DNA from: Paracoccus spongiarum
GTDB lineage: Bacteria; Pseudomonadota; Alphaproteobacteria; Rhodobacterales; Rhodobacteraceae
Assembly: GCF_030732095.1 (NCBI RefSeq)
Contig: NZ_JAVAMQ010000001.1
Coordinates: 186,001 to 250,000, forward strand
Length of the DNA stretch: 64,000 bases
Direction: 5' to 3'
A program made the position numbers and the translations under genes. Numbering within the stretch: the first letter of the stretch is position 1; every line of letters starts with the position of its first letter. Shown piece after piece: positions 43,049 through 52,384 of this stretch. Below the pieces are notes generated by a model, which was not told where the DNA came from, did not search any database, and saw only the letters and a list, made by a program, of their open reading frames with translations.

Positions 43049-44848
43049 ATGACCGAGCTTTCCCTGATCCGCAACTTCTCGATCGTGGCCCATATCGACC
43101 ACGGCAAATCCACCCTTGCCGACCGGCTGATCCAGCTGACCGGCACGGTCGCCGAACGCGACATGAAGGCCCAGCTGCTCGACAGCATGGATATCGAGCG
43201 GGAACGCGGCATCACCATCAAGGCCAACACGGTCCGCATCAGCTATCCGGCGAAGGACGGCCGGACCTATGTGCTGAACCTGATCGACACGCCCGGCCAT
43301 GTCGACTTCGCCTACGAGGTCAGCCGGTCCATGCGCGCGGTCGAGGGATCGCTGCTGGTGGTCGACGCCACCCAGGGGGTCGAGGCGCAGACGCTGGCCA
43401 ATGTCTACCAGGCCATCGACGCCGACCACGAGATCGTGCCGGTGCTGAACAAGATCGACCTGCCCGCCGCCGAGCCCGAGCGTGTGAAGGCCCAGATCGA
43501 GGATGTCATCGGCATCGACGCCAGCCATGCGGTGCCGATCAGCGCCAAGACCGGGCTGGGCATCCCCGACGTGCTGGAAGCCATCGTCACCCGCCTGCCC
43601 GCGCCCCGGGGCGACCGGGCCGCGCCGCTCAAGGCGATGCTGGTCGACAGCTGGTATGACAGCTATCTGGGCGTGGTGGTGATGATCCGCGTCATGGACG
43701 GGGTGATCCGCAAGGGCGACCAGGTCAAGATGATGCAGACCGGCGCCACCTACCGCCTCGACAAGCTGGCCGTGCTGACCCCCGCGATGCGCGACATCGA
43801 GGAACTGGGCCCGGGCGAGATCGGCGTCTTCACCGCCTCGATCAAGCAGGTCCGCGATACCCGCGTGGGCGACACCATCACCCATGAACGCAAGCCCTGC
43901 GCCACGCCGCTGCCGGGCTTCAAGCCGGCGCAGCCGGTGGTGTTCTGCGGTCTCTTTCCGGTCGATGCCAATGATTTCGAGGCGCTGCGCGACGCCATCG
44001 AGAAGCTGGCCCTGAACGATGCCTCGTTCAGCTACGAGATGGAAACCTCGGCCGCGCTGGGCTTCGGCTTCCGCTGCGGCTTCCTGGGGCTTCTGCATCT
44101 CGAGGTGATCCGCGACCGGCTGGAACGCGAATACGATCTGGACCTGATCACCACCGCGCCCAGCGTGGTGTTCAGGCTGCACATGAAGGATGGCGAGGTG
44201 CGCGAGTTGCACAACCCCGCCGACATGCCCGACCTGACGCTGGTGGACCACATCACCGAGCCGCGCATCAAGGCCACGATCATGGTCCCCGACGACTATC
44301 TGGGCGACGTGCTGAAGCTGTGCCAGGACCGGCGCGGCATCCAGATGGACCTGACCTATGCCGGATCGCGCGCGATGGTCGTCTATGACCTGCCGCTGGC
44401 GGAGGTGGTGTTCGATTTCTACGACCGGCTGAAATCGGTGACCAAGGGCTATGCCAGCTTCGACTACCAGATCAGCGAATACCGCGAGGATTACCTCGTG
44501 AAGATGTCGATCCTCGTGAACGACGAACCGGTGGACGCGCTGGCGCTGATGGTCCATCGCGACCGCGCCGAGGCGCGCGGCCGGGTGATGGTGGAAAAGC
44601 TGAAGGAACTGATCCCGCGCCACATGTTCAAGATCCCGATCCAGGCCGCCATCGGCAGCCGCGTGATCGCGCGCGAGACGCTGTCGGCGATGCGCAAGGA
44701 CGTGACCGCCAAATGCTATGGCGGCGATGCGACGCGCAAAAAGAAGCTGCTGGAAAAGCAGAAGGCCGGCAAGAAGAAGATGCGCCAGTTCGGCAAGGTC
44801 GAGATTCCGCAGACCGCCTTCATCCAGGCGCTGAAGATGGACGGCTAG
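43049..44848 (+). CDS. lepA: Elongation factor 4 (LepA)
   Basis: Ribosome-binding GTPase that back-translocates or remodels stalled ribosomes. 599 residues, the standard length. G1 [14 protein letters not shown], switch [15 protein letters not shown]3 DTPGHVDF, G4 NKIDLP, G5 SAKTGLG. The LepA-specific C-terminal domain ends [31 protein letters not shown]. The ATG at 43049 has no clear Shine-Dalgarno. Single gene between hisA and an empty 324-bp region. Confidence 0.98.
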   Translation: MTELSLIRNFSIVAHIDHGKSTLADRLIQLTGTVAERDMKAQLLDSMDIERERGITIKANTVRISYPAKDGRTYVLNLIDTPGHVDFAYEVSRSMRAVEGSLLVVDATQGVEAQTLANVYQAIDADHEIVPVLNKIDLPAAEPERVKAQIEDVIGIDASHAVPISAKTGLGIPDVLEAIVTRLPAPRGDRAAPLKAMLVDSWYDSYLGVVVMIRVMDGVIRKGDQVKMMQTGATYRLDKLAVLTPAMRDIEELGPGEIGVFTASIKQVRDTRVGDTITHERKPCATPLPGFKPAQPVVFCGLFPVDANDFEALRDAIEKLALNDASFSYEMETSAALGFGFRCGFLGLLHLEVIRDRLEREYDLDLITTAPSVVFRLHMKDGEVRELHNPADMPDLTLVDHITEPRIKATIMVPDDYLGDVLKLCQDRRGIQMDLTYAGSRAMVVYDLPLAEVVFDFYDRLKSVTKGYASFDYQISEYREDYLVKMSILVNDEPVDALALMVHRDRAEARGRVMVEKLKELIPRHMFKIPIQAAIGSRVIARETLSAMRKDVTAKCYGGDATRKKKLLEKQKAGKKKMRQFGKVEIPQTAFIQALKMDG

Positions 44849-45172
44849 GCGACGGCCAGCCGGGCCGGCCCCTTGGCGCCCCGCACCCCGTTCCGCGCTC
44901 CGTTCCGGGCGGCGCCTCTTGCCACGGCGAGCCACGCCGGTCTCCTCGCCCTCCGCTTCCGCCGCGATGTCTGCCGGGTCGCGCCCGGCCCGCTGTCCCG
45001 CCCGCAGGTCTTTCGCATCCGTTAAGCCGGCGTGCGTTGTCGGTGTACGCCCTGTGCACGCCCGGTGCAGCCTCGGTGGACGGCCGGTGCCGCAGAAAAC
45101 CCTGCAATCGCTGGCCGCCGGCAGCGCGGCCCCGCCGCCAGCCACCGCGCAACGCCCGCCGCCACCCTGCCC
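44849..45172. other. 324-bp intergenic region between convergent lepA and pgeF
   Basis: Nothing recognisable. Very GC-rich, with repeated CGGTG motifs around 45040-45110 and no clean hairpin with a U-tract. Open frames on both strands have no Shine-Dalgarno or family features. Confidence 0.5.
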
Positions 45173-45937
45173 CTAAAGCGCGATGGCCGAGATCAGCCGG
45201 CCATAATCGACCTGACCCTCATGCGTCGCCCGGCGATAGCTGAAAAAGCGGTCCGGGTCGGAATAGGTGCAATGCCCCGACCACGCGGCCTCGACCCCGG
45301 CCGCGCGCAGCCGCGACAGCCCGAAGGCGGGCAGGTCGAACATCGGGCGCCCATTGGGGCCGCCGCTGAAAAACCTTTGATATCCGTCATCTTCGGCCAG
45401 AAATTCATCCATGAACTCATCGCCGACCTCATAGGCGCGCTGGCTGATGGTGGGGCCGACCACCGCCCGGATCCGGCTCGCGCCAAGATCGCGCATGGCC
45501 GCGACCGTGGCCTCGATCACCCCGCCCAGCGCGCCCCGCCACCCGGCATGGCAGGCGCCGATGACGCCCGCCGCCCGGTCGGCCAGCAGCACCGGCTGGC
45601 AATCCGCCGTCAGCACCGCAAGAGCCACGTCATCGCGCGAGGTTACGATCGCATCAGCCTGAATATCCCTGATATTTTCAATGTCATCATCCGCATCCAG
45701 CGTCACCGCCAGCGCCGAATGGACCTGCTTGACGGTCGCCAGCGCCTCGGCCGGCACGCCCATCGCGGTGGCCACGCGCGCCCGGTTCACCACCACCATG
45801 TCGGTCTGGTCGCTGGACCGGCGCCCGCAATTCAGCCCCGCGAACAACCCCGAGGACGCGCCGCCCTTTCTGGTGAAAAATCCGTGCCTTACGTCGTCAA
45901 GCAAAGGATGGGTCAGAATCTCGAGCGTTGTCTGCAT
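45173..45937 (-). CDS. pgeF: Peptidoglycan editing factor PgeF (laccase-domain family)
   Basis: 254 residues from the ATG at 45937 (a GTG directly before it is also in frame). Family landmarks: HGFFTRKGGASSGLFAGLN, TVKQVHS, LTADCQPVLLADR (Cys and His ligands), GACHAGWRGALGGVIEATV, and the C-terminal CTYSDPDRFFSYRR. Members act as purine nucleoside phosphorylase or as removers of miscoded L-Ser from peptidoglycan precursors. The start overlaps midA by 41 nt. Third gene of lgt-midA-pgeF. Confidence 0.93.
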   Translation of the reverse strand: MQTTLEILTHPLLDDVRHGFFTRKGGASSGLFAGLNCGRRSSDQTDMVVVNRARVATAMGVPAEALATVKQVHSALAVTLDADDDIENIRDIQADAIVTSRDDVALAVLTADCQPVLLADRAAGVIGACHAGWRGALGGVIEATVAAMRDLGASRIRAVVGPTISQRAYEVGDEFMDEFLAEDDGYQRFFSGGPNGRPMFDLPAFGLSRLRAAGVEAAWSGHCTYSDPDRFFSYRRATHEGQVDYGRLISAIAL

Positions 45938-46979
45938 CACGCCTCAGCGGGTCAAATCCGGGCACCGGCGGCGCCCCTCTGGGCCAGACGGCCATCGCCT
46001 TGAACAGGTGACCCATTTCCTCGGCATGGGTCAAGCGCCGAAGCGCCGCCATCGCGCCCTCGTCGCCGGCCTCGGCCAGCCGCCGCGCCCGCGCGCCGGC
46101 GCCGAGGGCCATCAGCCACTCGCCCTGGTGAACCGGCCGCGACACCACCGCCCCGGCCGCCATCGCCGCCACCGCCAGCGGCGCGAAATCGACATGCGCA
46201 GTCAGGTCCGCCTCGCCCGGCGAAGTCAGCGGATCGACCGGCTCATGCCCGCGAAGTGCCTGAAAGCTGTCGCCGAATCCGTTCCAGCCACCATAGTCGA
46301 CGATGATGGCCGCACCGCCATGGGCGGCGATCCGTCCGGCGATGACGGCCATGATCGACGCGGCGGCGGGCCGATCCTCGATGATGTCGCCGGGCCGCCC
46401 GGCCCGCGGCAGATCGATCGCCGCGCCTAGGCCCAGTCGCAGCCCGTCGGGGCCGAGGCCCACCATCCGCTCGGCCCAGCCCGCCTCGACCCGCTGGAAC
46501 TGCCGGATCGGCAGCGCGTCGAAGAATTCGTTTGCCATCAGGAACAGCGGCTTGTGCGGCAGATCCTCGACACGATCAAGATGCGTTACGCTGCCCAGGC
46601 GGTCACGCTGGACGCCGCGCAGATGCGGCGAGGCCTCGATCAGCGCCACACGGGCCGCCTCGGCCATGCCTGGCGCGGCGCGCATGGCCCGCAGCATGTC
46701 GGCCATCAGGGTGCCGCGCCCGGGCCCCGGCTCGGCCAGGGTGAAGGGCGACGGGCTGCCCTGATCCTGCCAGGCCTGTGTGAGCGCCAGCCCGCAAAGC
46801 TCTCCGAAGATCTGCGAGATCTCGGGCGCGGTGGTGAAATCCCCCGCCTTTCCAAAGGGATCACGGGTCGCGTAATAGCCGTGCCGCGGATGCAGCAGGC
46901 AGGTCTCCATGTAGTCGGCAAGGCTGATCGGGCCGGTCGCCCGGATCCGCCGCGCGATGATCCGCGCCAGCGGCGTCAT
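45897..46979 (-). CDS. SAM-dependent methyltransferase, MidA/NDUFAF7 family
   Basis: 360 residues from the ATG at 46979, which overlaps the lgt stop by 4 nt. Family markers: [46 protein letters not shown]-binding [31 protein letters not shown] and IIVDYGGW. Eukaryotic NDUFAF7 dimethylates an arginine in complex I subunit NDUFS2, so a role in complex I assembly is plausible here; that is family knowledge, not shown by the sequence. Confidence 0.93.
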   Translation of the reverse strand: MTPLARIIARRIRATGPISLADYMETCLLHPRHGYYATRDPFGKAGDFTTAPEISQIFGELCGLALTQAWQDQGSPSPFTLAEPGPGRGTLMADMLRAMRAAPGMAEAARVALIEASPHLRGVQRDRLGSVTHLDRVEDLPHKPLFLMANEFFDALPIRQFQRVEAGWAERMVGLGPDGLRLGLGAAIDLPRAGRPGDIIEDRPAAASIMAVIAGRIAAHGGAAIIVDYGGWNGFGDSFQALRGHEPVDPLTSPGEADLTAHVDFAPLAVAAMAAGAVVSRPVHQGEWLMALGAGARARRLAEAGDEGAMAALRRLTHAEEMGHLFKAMAVWPRGAPPVPGFDPLRRDADNARDSDPSFA

Positions 46980-47854
46980 GCGACCGGCGGGCGGCGCAGG
47001 GCGCGCTGCAGGAAGGCCAGCCCGACCAGCAGCATCGGCAGCGACAGAAGCTGGCCCATCGTCAGGCCGACCACCGGCCCGCCCAGGACATGCCCAAGCG
47101 GGTTGCCCGGCGTGATGAACTGGGCGTCGGCGACGCGGAACAGCTCGACGAAGATGCGCGCCGCGGCGTAGCCCGCAAGGAAGATCGCGAGGCACAGGCC
47201 CGGACGCCGCAGCCCGCCCCGCCGCACCACCAGCCACAGCACCAGCCCCAGCAACAGCCCCTCGAGCCCCGCCTCGTAAAGCTGGCTGGGATGGCGGGCG
47301 CAGGCACCCTCGACGCCCGGACAGGCCTGCGCGGCGTCGCCGGGAAAGATCACCCCCCAAGGCGCGTCGGTCGGCCGGCCCCACAGCTCGGCATTGATGA
47401 AATTCGCGATCCGCCCGAAGAAAAGCCCGATCGGCGCGACCACCGCCATCGCGTCGGCCAGCCGCAGCGGCGCGATGCCGCGCGCCCGGCAGAACAGCCA
47501 TGCGGCGACGATGACCCCCGCGAAACCGCCGTGAAAGCTCATCCCGCCCTGCCAGACCTTCACGATCTCGGCCGGATTGGCGAGGTAGTAACCCGGCTCG
47601 TAGAACAGCACGAAGCCCAGCCTGCCGCCCGCGATGACGCCAAGGATCACCCAGCTGAGCAGGTCATCGACCGCTTCGGGCCGCATCGGCGCGCGGTCGC
47701 CCCACAGCGCATCACGGCGCATCATCCGCAGCATGATCCGCCAGCCGATCAGCAGCCCGGCCAGATAGGCCAGCGCGTACCAGCGCAGCGACAGCGACAG
47801 CCCGCCGATCCGGATCGTGAAGATCTCGGGGGCGATATCGGGAAAGGGGATCAT
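46976..47854 (-). CDS. lgt: Prolipoprotein diacylglyceryl transferase
   Basis: Attaches diacylglycerol to the lipobox Cys of prolipoproteins. 292 residues from the ATG at 47854. Seven hydrophobic helices; the signature [17 protein letters not shown] is in the middle, with FHGGFAGV upstream. R and H residues in these motifs are catalytic in E. coli. First gene of lgt-midA-pgeF. Substrates in this window would include the lipobox proteins at 9055 and 21964. Confidence 0.97.
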   Translation of the reverse strand: MIPFPDIAPEIFTIRIGGLSLSLRWYALAYLAGLLIGWRIMLRMMRRDALWGDRAPMRPEAVDDLLSWVILGVIAGGRLGFVLFYEPGYYLANPAEIVKVWQGGMSFHGGFAGVIVAAWLFCRARGIAPLRLADAMAVVAPIGLFFGRIANFINAELWGRPTDAPWGVIFPGDAAQACPGVEGACARHPSQLYEAGLEGLLLGLVLWLVVRRGGLRRPGLCLAIFLAGYAAARIFVELFRVADAQFITPGNPLGHVLGGPVVGLTMGQLLSLPMLLVGLAFLQRALRRPPVA

Positions 47855-48019
47855 GCGGCCTCGGGGGATTGGTTGCGCCGCGCACGCTAGCGGCGGCGGG
47901 GCCGGTGTCAACTGCGGCCGGCCGCGCCGACGCGAGGACAGGGCAGGCCGCGGCGGTCATTGAACCCGCCGCGCCCGCCGACCATATAGGGGCGAACGCA
48001 AATCGGAGGCGCAGGCCAG

Positions 48020-48271
48020 ATGACTACGCAGAACAAGTTCTTCGACGACATCTCGAAGCTGATGACCAACGCCATGGGCGTCGCGCAGGGCGCCCGCAGC
48101 GAGGCGGAAACCGCGATGAAGGGCTGGGTCGACCGCTGGCTGGCCGATCGCGATTTCGTGACCCGCGAGGAGTTCGAGGCGGTCCGCGACATGGCCATCA
48201 AGGCCCGCACCGAGAACGCCGAGCTGAAGGCCCGGCTGGCCGCGCTGGAGGCCGGCCAGCGCGCCGGCTGA
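48020..48271 (+). CDS. UbiK-like accessory factor (BMFP/YqiC family)
   Basis: 83 residues with GGAGGCG upstream. Amphipathic N-terminal helix (FFDDISKLMTNAMGVAQGAR), DRDFVTREEFEAVRDMAIKARTENAELKARLAALE forming a C-terminal coiled coil, the standard BMFP layout. E. coli UbiK binds membrane and ubiquinone-synthesis proteins as a trimer. The role here is inferred from family. It is divergent from lgt. Confidence 0.88.
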   Translation: MTTQNKFFDDISKLMTNAMGVAQGARSEAETAMKGWVDRWLADRDFVTREEFEAVRDMAIKARTENAELKARLAALEAGQRAG

Positions 48272-48305
48272 TCCGCGGCGCGGCACCCTCGGCGCGACGG
48301 CGCGA

Positions 48306-48620
48306 TCAGCGGGTCGGCAGACTGATCCGGTCGCGCAGGCTGCCCGAGCGGTCGTAGACCAGAACCTCGTCGCGGTCGGTGACGATCACGATCCAGTCGT
48401 CGGCGAAGGTCACGGCCTCGGCGGCGGCACCCTCGGGCAGGGCGATGACATCGGGCAGGTCGGGCAGCGCAGGCTGTCCCAGCCGCAGCCACAGCAGCGC
48501 GACGATGGCGATCATGCCCAGCCCCATGACCAGGGTCAGCCCGGTGACAAGCGCCTTCAGGAATCGCAGTTCAGGGACCGCTTTCGCCGCCCGTTTCCAG
48601 TCGCTATCATCATCGGCCAT
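48306..48620 (-). CDS. DUF6476-like single-pass membrane protein
   Basis: 104 residues. Charged N-terminus, one membrane helix (about 23-45, ALVTGLTLVMGLGMIAIVALLWL), and a small beta-rich outer part (ALPEGAAAEAVTFADDWIVIVTDRDEVLVYDRSGSLRDRI). AAGG lies 5-7 nt upstream of the ATG. Its start codon shares two bases with the divergent rluD start (CATG at 48618-48621). I recall similar small proteins next to pseudouridine synthases in Rhodobacteraceae; no function is known. Confidence 0.82.
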   Translation of the reverse strand: MADDDSDWKRAAKAVPELRFLKALVTGLTLVMGLGMIAIVALLWLRLGQPALPDLPDVIALPEGAAAEAVTFADDWIVIVTDRDEVLVYDRSGSLRDRISLPTR

Positions 48621-49662
48621 GTCGAACCTTGTCGTCACCATCCGGGCCAACCCGCCCGACCGCCTTGATAAGGCCCTTGCCATGGCGGTGCCAGAGGAAG
48701 CCGCGCTGTCGCGGTCGCGGCTGGCGCGGCTGATCGCGGAGGGCGCGATCAGCGGGCCGTGCGGCGTGGTCCGTGACGGCAAGGCGCGGGTCGCCGAGGG
48801 CGAGGAATACCGCATCGCCCTGCCCGTCGCGGCCCCGGTCGAGACCCGACCCGAGGCAATCGCGCTGTCGGTGGCCTTCGAGGATGACGACCTGATCGTG
48901 ATCGACAAGCCCGCCGGCATGGTCGTGCATCCGGCGCCGGGCAGCCCCTCGGGCACGCTGGTCAACGCGCTGCTGGCCCATTGCGGCGACAGCCTGTCGG
49001 GGATTGGCGGCGAGAGGCGGCCCGGCATCGTGCATCGCATCGACAAGGACACCTCGGGGCTGCTGGTGGTGGCCAAGTCCGACCGCGCCCATCACGGGCT
49101 TGCCGCCCAGTTCGAGGCGCACAGCGCGCAGCGCCGCTATCTCGCCCTGGCGCACGGGGCGATCGATCCGGCCGATCCGCGCCTGCGCGGCGTTCCCGGC
49201 GTCAGCTTCGAGGAGGGCGGCGTGCTGCGGATCGAGACGCGGCTTGCCCGTCACGCCACCGACCGGCAGCGGCAGGCGGTCTGGTTCGACCGGGGCCGCC
49301 ACGCGGTGACGCGGGCGCGGCTTCTGGACCGCTTTGGCCGCCCCCCCGCGGCCATGCTGGTCGAATGCCGGCTGGAGACCGGGCGCACGCATCAGATCCG
49401 CGTCCACATGGCCCATGCCGGGCTGGGCCTGATCGGCGACCCGGTCTATGGCGGCGCCCGCCGCGGCTCGGCCCGCGCGCTGGGCACGGCGGCGGCAACG
49501 GCCGCAGCGGCCTTTCCGCGCCAGGCGCTGCATGCCGCGCATCTGGGCTTCGATCACCCGGTCTCGGGCCGCCCGATGGCCTTCGACAGCCCGCTGCCCG
49601 CCGACATGCAGGCGCTGCTGGCAGTGCTGGGCGGCGCGGCTGGGGATGGCACCGGTCCTTGA
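48619..49662 (+). CDS. RluA/RluD-family pseudouridine synthase
   Basis: 347 residues. S4-like N-terminal RNA-binding region (DRLDKALAMAVPEEAALSRSRLARLIAEGAI), then the catalytic domain with VIDKPAGMVVHPAPG, catalytic Asp in HRIDKDTSGLLVVAKS, RRYLALAHG and ETGRTHQIRVHM, FPRQALHAAHLGFDHP. RluD modifies the 23S rRNA helix 69 loop; the S4 domain supports RluD rather than RluA. The start overlaps that of the divergent DUF6476-like gene, so no separate leader exists unless it is transcribed from inside that gene. Confidence 0.93.
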   Translation: MSNLVVTIRANPPDRLDKALAMAVPEEAALSRSRLARLIAEGAISGPCGVVRDGKARVAEGEEYRIALPVAAPVETRPEAIALSVAFEDDDLIVIDKPAGMVVHPAPGSPSGTLVNALLAHCGDSLSGIGGERRPGIVHRIDKDTSGLLVVAKSDRAHHGLAAQFEAHSAQRRYLALAHGAIDPADPRLRGVPGVSFEEGGVLRIETRLARHATDRQRQAVWFDRGRHAVTRARLLDRFGRPPAAMLVECRLETGRTHQIRVHMAHAGLGLIGDPVYGGARRGSARALGTAAATAAAAFPRQALHAAHLGFDHPVSGRPMAFDSPLPADMQALLAVLGGAAGDGTGP

Positions 49663-49666
49663 CAGC

Positions 49667-49687
49667 AACGTGATCCGTCACCACGTT
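49667..49687. promoter_or_regulatory. Inverted repeat upstream of rpoH
   Basis: AACGTG, 9 nt, CACGTT: perfect 6-bp inverted repeat, preceded by TTGACA at 49659-49664 that overlaps the rluD stop. A usable -10 box at the correct spacing is not evident. It is a candidate operator or part of the rpoH promoter. Confidence 0.35.
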
Positions 49688-49818
49688 ACATCGCCCGAAA
49701 CCTGCGTCAGGATGGTCGCGCGACGCGACGCCCTGCCGCGCGGCGGGGACGCCCGGCCCGGGGCGGAACCCCGTACGCCGGAGCCGCGTTCCCGACTGAC
49801 CCCGAAAGGCCACCCGAC

Positions 49819-50727
49819 ATGGCAAGCTATGCAAATCTTCCGGCTCCCAGCCCCGAACAGGGGATGAACCGCTATCTGCAGGAGATCCGCAAGTTTCCCC
49901 TGCTGGAACCCGAAGAGGAATACATGCTGGCCAAGGCCTGGGCCGATCACGAGGACAGCGAGGCCGCACACAGGCTGGTCACCAGCCACCTGCGGCTGGC
50001 GGCCAAGATCGCCATGGGCTATCGCGGCTATGGGCTGCCGCAGGCCGAAGTCATCAGCGAGGCGAATGTCGGGCTGATGCAGGCGGTCAAGCGCTTTGAT
50101 CCCGAGAAGGGCTTCCGGCTGGCCACCTATGCGATGTGGTGGATCCGCGCCTCGATCCAGGAATACATCCTGCGGTCCTGGTCGCTGGTGAAGATGGGCA
50201 CCACCAGCGCCCAGAAGAAGCTGTTCTTCAACCTGCGCAAGGCCAAGTCCAAGATCGGCGCGCTGGAAGAGGGCGACCTGCGCCCCGAGAACGTCGCCCA
50301 GATCGCCACCGAGTTGAACGTCACCGAACGCGAGGTGATCGAGATGAACCGCCGCCTGTCGGGCGGCGATGCCTCGCTGAATGCCACGGTCGGCGCGGGC
50401 GACGGCGAATCGACCGCCCAGTGGCAGGACTGGCTGGAGGACGAGGACGCCAACCAGGCCGAGGCCTATGCCGAGACCGAGGAACTGGACACCCGCCGGC
50501 AGATGCTGCTGTCGGCGATGGACGTTCTGAACGAGCGCGAGCGCGACATCCTGATGGAACGCCGGCTGCGCGACGAGCCGATGACGCTGGAGGATCTGTC
50601 CTCGCGCTATGACGTCTCGCGCGAGCGGATCCGCCAGATCGAGGTGCGCGCCTTCGAGAAGCTGCAGGACCGGATGCGGGTTCTGGCGCGCGAAAAGGGC
50701 ATGCGCGTGCCCGAGGCCGGCGCCTGA
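49819..50727 (+). CDS. rpoH: RNA polymerase sigma-32 factor
   Basis: Heat-shock sigma factor, 302 residues. Region 1.2 (EQGMNRYLQEIRKFPLLEPEEEY), region 2 (VTSHLRLAAKIAMGYRGYGLP, LMQAVKRFDPEKGFRLATYAMWWIRASIQEYIL), RpoH box QKKLFFNLRKAKSK, and region 4.2 with the HTH DLSSRYDVSRERIRQIEVRAFEKL. The RpoH box separates it from housekeeping sigma factors. Rhodobacteraceae often carry two rpoH genes; I cannot tell which this is. A 156-bp leader precedes it. Confidence 0.96.
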   Translation: MASYANLPAPSPEQGMNRYLQEIRKFPLLEPEEEYMLAKAWADHEDSEAAHRLVTSHLRLAAKIAMGYRGYGLPQAEVISEANVGLMQAVKRFDPEKGFRLATYAMWWIRASIQEYILRSWSLVKMGTTSAQKKLFFNLRKAKSKIGALEEGDLRPENVAQIATELNVTEREVIEMNRRLSGGDASLNATVGAGDGESTAQWQDWLEDEDANQAEAYAETEELDTRRQMLLSAMDVLNERERDILMERRLRDEPMTLEDLSSRYDVSRERIRQIEVRAFEKLQDRMRVLAREKGMRVPEAGA

Positions 50728-50808
50728 GCCGCGGCCCGCGCGCGCGGCGCGATTGACGCGGGGGTGCCGCGCGCTATGGTCGCCTGACAGGCAGGCAGAC
50801 CAGAACAG

Positions 50809-51831
50809 ATGACCGCTCTGACGGAATTTCAACGGCTCGAGGCACAGGGATCGTGGCGGTCGGCGCCCGATGCGCGGCTGCGCGAGGTCGTCGTCGCCGT
50901 CGGGGAAGCGACGCTGGTGCTGAGCGATCCGAAATCCGACCTGCCCCTGTCGCACTGGTCGCTGCCCGCGGTCACCCGGCTGAACCCCGGCGAGATGCCG
51001 GCGATCTATGCGCCCGGCGGCGATGGCGGCGACGAGACCGTCGAGATCGACGATCCGCTGATGATTCAGGCGATCGAGCGTGTCCACCGCGCGATCGCCA
51101 CCCGGCGCGCCCATCCGGGCCGGCTGCGCGGCGGGCTGACGGTGGTGGCGGTCGTCGCGATGCTGGTCGCGCTGGTGGTCTGGCTGCCCGACGCCATCAT
51201 CCGCCATGCCGCGCGGATCGCGCCACCCGCCCAGGCCCGCCAGATCGGCGGCGCGGTGCTGGCCGACATCGAGCGCAGCACCGGCGCGATCTGCACCCGC
51301 GCGTCAGGCCAGGCGGTGCTGGACTGGATCACCCCGCGACTGATCGGCCCGGATGCGTCGGTGCGGGTGGTGCCCGGCCCGCTGAACGGCGTGCTTCGCC
51401 TGCCCGGAAACCTCTACGTGCTGGGCGGCGACCTGCTGGAGGGTTCGCCCGGCCCGGATGCCGCGGCGGGGCATCTGCTGGCCGCCTCGCTGGCGACCGA
51501 TCCGGGCGCGATCCTGTGGCAGGCGCTGGACCATGCCGGTTTCACCGCCGTGCTGCGGCTGCTGACGCTGGGGCAGTTGCCGCCCGCCGCGATGCGCGGC
51601 TTTGGCGAGACGCTGCTGTCCCGGCCGGTGCCGCGCCCCGAGGCCGGGCCGCTTCTGGCGGCGATGGAACAGGCGGGGTTCGGCAGCGAAGCCTATGCGC
51701 GCAGCATCGACCCGACCGGGCAATCGGTCCTGCCGCTGATCGAGGGCGACCCGTTCCGGCTGGCGCCGCCGCCACGCCCCCTGCTGACCGACCAGCAATG
51801 GCTGGCCCTGCAGCAGATCTGCGCCGGCTGA
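50809..51831 (+). CDS. Membrane protein with degenerate M48-like peptidase domain
   Basis: 340 residues. A cytosolic PH-like N-terminal part (VVVAVGEATLVLSDPKSDLPLSHWSLPAVTRL), one membrane helix (about 108-126), then RIAPPAQARQIGGAVLADI, CTRASGQAVLDWI, VVPGPLNGVLRLPGNLYVLGGDLLE. The order matches M48 (Oma1/YcaL-like) proteins, but the zinc site HExxH after 'NGLL/DLLE' is replaced by AAAGHLLAASLAT, so proteolysis is unlikely. It starts 81 bp after rpoH on the same strand, possibly co-transcribed. The M48 kinship is my inference from motif order. Confidence 0.75.
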   Translation: MTALTEFQRLEAQGSWRSAPDARLREVVVAVGEATLVLSDPKSDLPLSHWSLPAVTRLNPGEMPAIYAPGGDGGDETVEIDDPLMIQAIERVHRAIATRRAHPGRLRGGLTVVAVVAMLVALVVWLPDAIIRHAARIAPPAQARQIGGAVLADIERSTGAICTRASGQAVLDWITPRLIGPDASVRVVPGPLNGVLRLPGNLYVLGGDLLEGSPGPDAAAGHLLAASLATDPGAILWQALDHAGFTAVLRLLTLGQLPPAAMRGFGETLLSRPVPRPEAGPLLAAMEQAGFGSEAYARSIDPTGQSVLPLIEGDPFRLAPPPRPLLTDQQWLALQQICAG

Positions 51832-51837
51832 CCGGGC

Positions 51838-52269
51838 TCAGTTGGCCAGCGCGCGGGCGAGGCTGAGGACCGCGAGAATGCGGCGCGTCTCGCTGTCGAC
51901 CCGGTAGATGCTGGCGTCGTCGCGATAATAGCGCCAGTCCAGGCGCGGTTCGAGATCGAAGCGGCGCGGGTCGCGGACCACCCGGTAGTCACCCGCCCTC
52001 AGCACCTGCCCGACCCGGTGTCCGTAGCCGATGCCGGCCTTCTTCGCCTGTCCGGGCGGCACGCAGGGCGGGGTCTTTTTTGCCAGGCCGGGCGGGCAGG
52101 TCGCCGCATGGCCGGGATGCCGCCGATGCTGGATCAGCGCGCCGCGCTGTTCGTGCTTGAGGAACTGATCCTGCTTGCCATGCCCCCTGCCCGGATCGGC
52201 CCAGACAGGCGCTGCGCCCGCCGTCGTCAGCACCACGGCCGCCGCGGCCATCATGGATACGATCTTCAT
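51838..52269 (-). CDS. RcnB-like secreted basic protein
   Basis: 143 residues from the ATG at 52269 with GGGAGAACGGGG upstream. Signal peptide ending APVWADP. The mature part is His/Lys/Arg-rich (RGHGKQDQFLKHEQRG, HRRHPGHAATCPPGLAKK), with two Cys-Pro-Pro-Gly repeats (CPPGLAKKTPPCVPPGQAKK) and a C-terminal RcnB-type tail (DYRVVRDPRRFDLEPRLDWRYYRD..IYRVDSETRRIL). RcnB affects Ni/Co homeostasis in E. coli; here the role is unproven. Convergent with the M48-like gene. Confidence 0.8.
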   Translation of the reverse strand: MKIVSMMAAAAVVLTTAGAAPVWADPGRGHGKQDQFLKHEQRGALIQHRRHPGHAATCPPGLAKKTPPCVPPGQAKKAGIGYGHRVGQVLRAGDYRVVRDPRRFDLEPRLDWRYYRDDASIYRVDSETRRILAVLSLARALAN

Positions 52270-52384
52270 CCCCGTTCTCCCTTCCGAACTCATGTCCTGC
52301 AACGCGCCTGCACGGCGTCCGGTCGCAGCAGGTTTCCCGGCGCCCGCCCATTCCGGCGCCCAACCGGGCGCCGGGGCGGCGCGG

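Noticed and set aside
44820..45152. Possible small gene in the lepA-pgeF gap
   Set aside because: No Shine-Dalgarno, no recognisable family, overlaps the lepA end, and biased composition.
45662..45690. AT-rich AATATCCCTGATATTTTCAA tract resembling the hairpin element box
   Set aside because: It lies inside the pgeF coding sequence, lacks the CTTCTGTG box and the G-rich hairpin.
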